A stretch of DNA of 64,000 nucleotides from Flavobacteriales bacterium. GTDB lineage: Bacteria; Bacteroidota; Bacteroidia; Flavobacteriales_E; Vicingaceae. A program made the translations under genes and the position numbers. The DNA lies in assembly GCA_905339165.1 (NCBI GenBank), contig CAJPFH010000003.1:116226-180225 (forward strand). The letters run 5' to 3'. Position 1 is the first letter of the stretch. Each line of letters begins with the position of its first letter. This document shows, one piece after another, positions 63,925-64,000 of this stretch. A model generated the notes under the pieces. The model ran no database searches. It was not told the DNA's origin and saw only the letters and a list, made by a program, of their open reading frames with translations.

Positions 63925-64000
63925 TTAATTGATGAGCGAAACATGGCCCATCATAGAGTGCGTTTTGTTATTGATGTCTTTAAACTGGAGTTTCCAGATG
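63925..64000 (-). CDS. C-terminal fragment of an unknown protein
   Basis: Partial frame entering from the right edge, ending in TAA at 63925-63927. Readable C-terminus: WKLQFKDINNKTHSMMGHVS, then LIN. The fragment is too short to assign; the MMGH end could be a metal-binding or cupredoxin-like tail, but that is guesswork. It is followed by a strong terminator. Confidence 0.6.
   Translation of the reverse strand, partial: IWKLQFKDINNKTHSMMGHVSLIN

Overview
The window is AT-rich chromosomal DNA from a member of the Bacteroidota (Flavobacteriia/Sphingobacteriia-like; no species can be named from the sequence alone). Support: secreted proteins ending in type IX secretion (T9SS) sorting domains of type A (6860-9028) and type B (22415-24190), repeated TAnnTTTG-type minus-7 promoter boxes just upstream of genes, almost no Shine-Dalgarno signals with several TTG/GTG starts, many small lipoproteins with SC lipoboxes, and SpoIIE-type phosphatases fused to TPRs. 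I see no insertion sequence, prophage, CRISPR array or plasmid gene; nearly every base is in a gene and the only gap over 300 bp (5024-5363) holds a small unlisted lipoprotein gene.

Layout. 1-5023 (minus strand): feoA-feoB iron uptake, a SprT-like metalloprotein, an aminotransferase and a manC gene cut by the left edge. 5364-6853 (plus): an MlaE/MlaF-type lipid ABC transporter pair. 6860-12011 (minus): two divergent paralogous T9SS cargo proteins and gcvP. 12131-17185 (plus): a five-gene run with an unknown envelope protein, a UbiA-like membrane protein, kynureninase, kynurenine 3-monooxygenase and an outer-membrane-like protein. 17207-24190: a metallo-hydrolase (minus), then a very large propeller/barrel protein, a half-size TauE, an unknown membrane protein and a PKD/T9SS-B protein. 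24198-32157 (minus): housekeeping block with rplU-rpmA, serS, a lipoprotein, a TPR protein, DUF4286, rsmA, mgtE and a SerA-like dehydrogenase. 32255-37395: small envelope proteins, an EamA transporter, two HMA metal-binding proteins, an aldehyde dehydrogenase, and a PAS-histidine kinase. 37583-50119: an envelope/glycan region with six glycosyltransferases, LptF/G-like permease, PAP2 phosphatase, murB, a FemAB/GNAT-like protein, a SanA-like protein and a tRNA(CAU). 50186-59948: TPR-SpoIIE phosphatase, ftsE, a 1022-residue TPR protein, a beta-barrel protein and gyrB. 60017-63789 (minus): two collagen-like secreted proteins separated by a small secreted protein; a gene fragment enters at the right edge.

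Functional themes are envelope building (glycosyltransferases, LptF/G, MurB, PAP2, lipid transport), metal handling (Feo, HMA, MgtE), tryptophan/kynurenine breakdown to 3-hydroxyanthranilate next to a UbiA-like protein, and surface display (T9SS cargo, collagen-like proteins). The parts I consider most worth following are the kynurenine operon with its UbiA-like member, the pseudo-peptidase/propeller/barrel protein, the collagen-like locus with recent 90-bp internal duplications, the overlooked 51-residue CxxCP lipoprotein, and start-codon corrections implied by promoter boxes. All functions are inferred from reading sequence; no database search was run.
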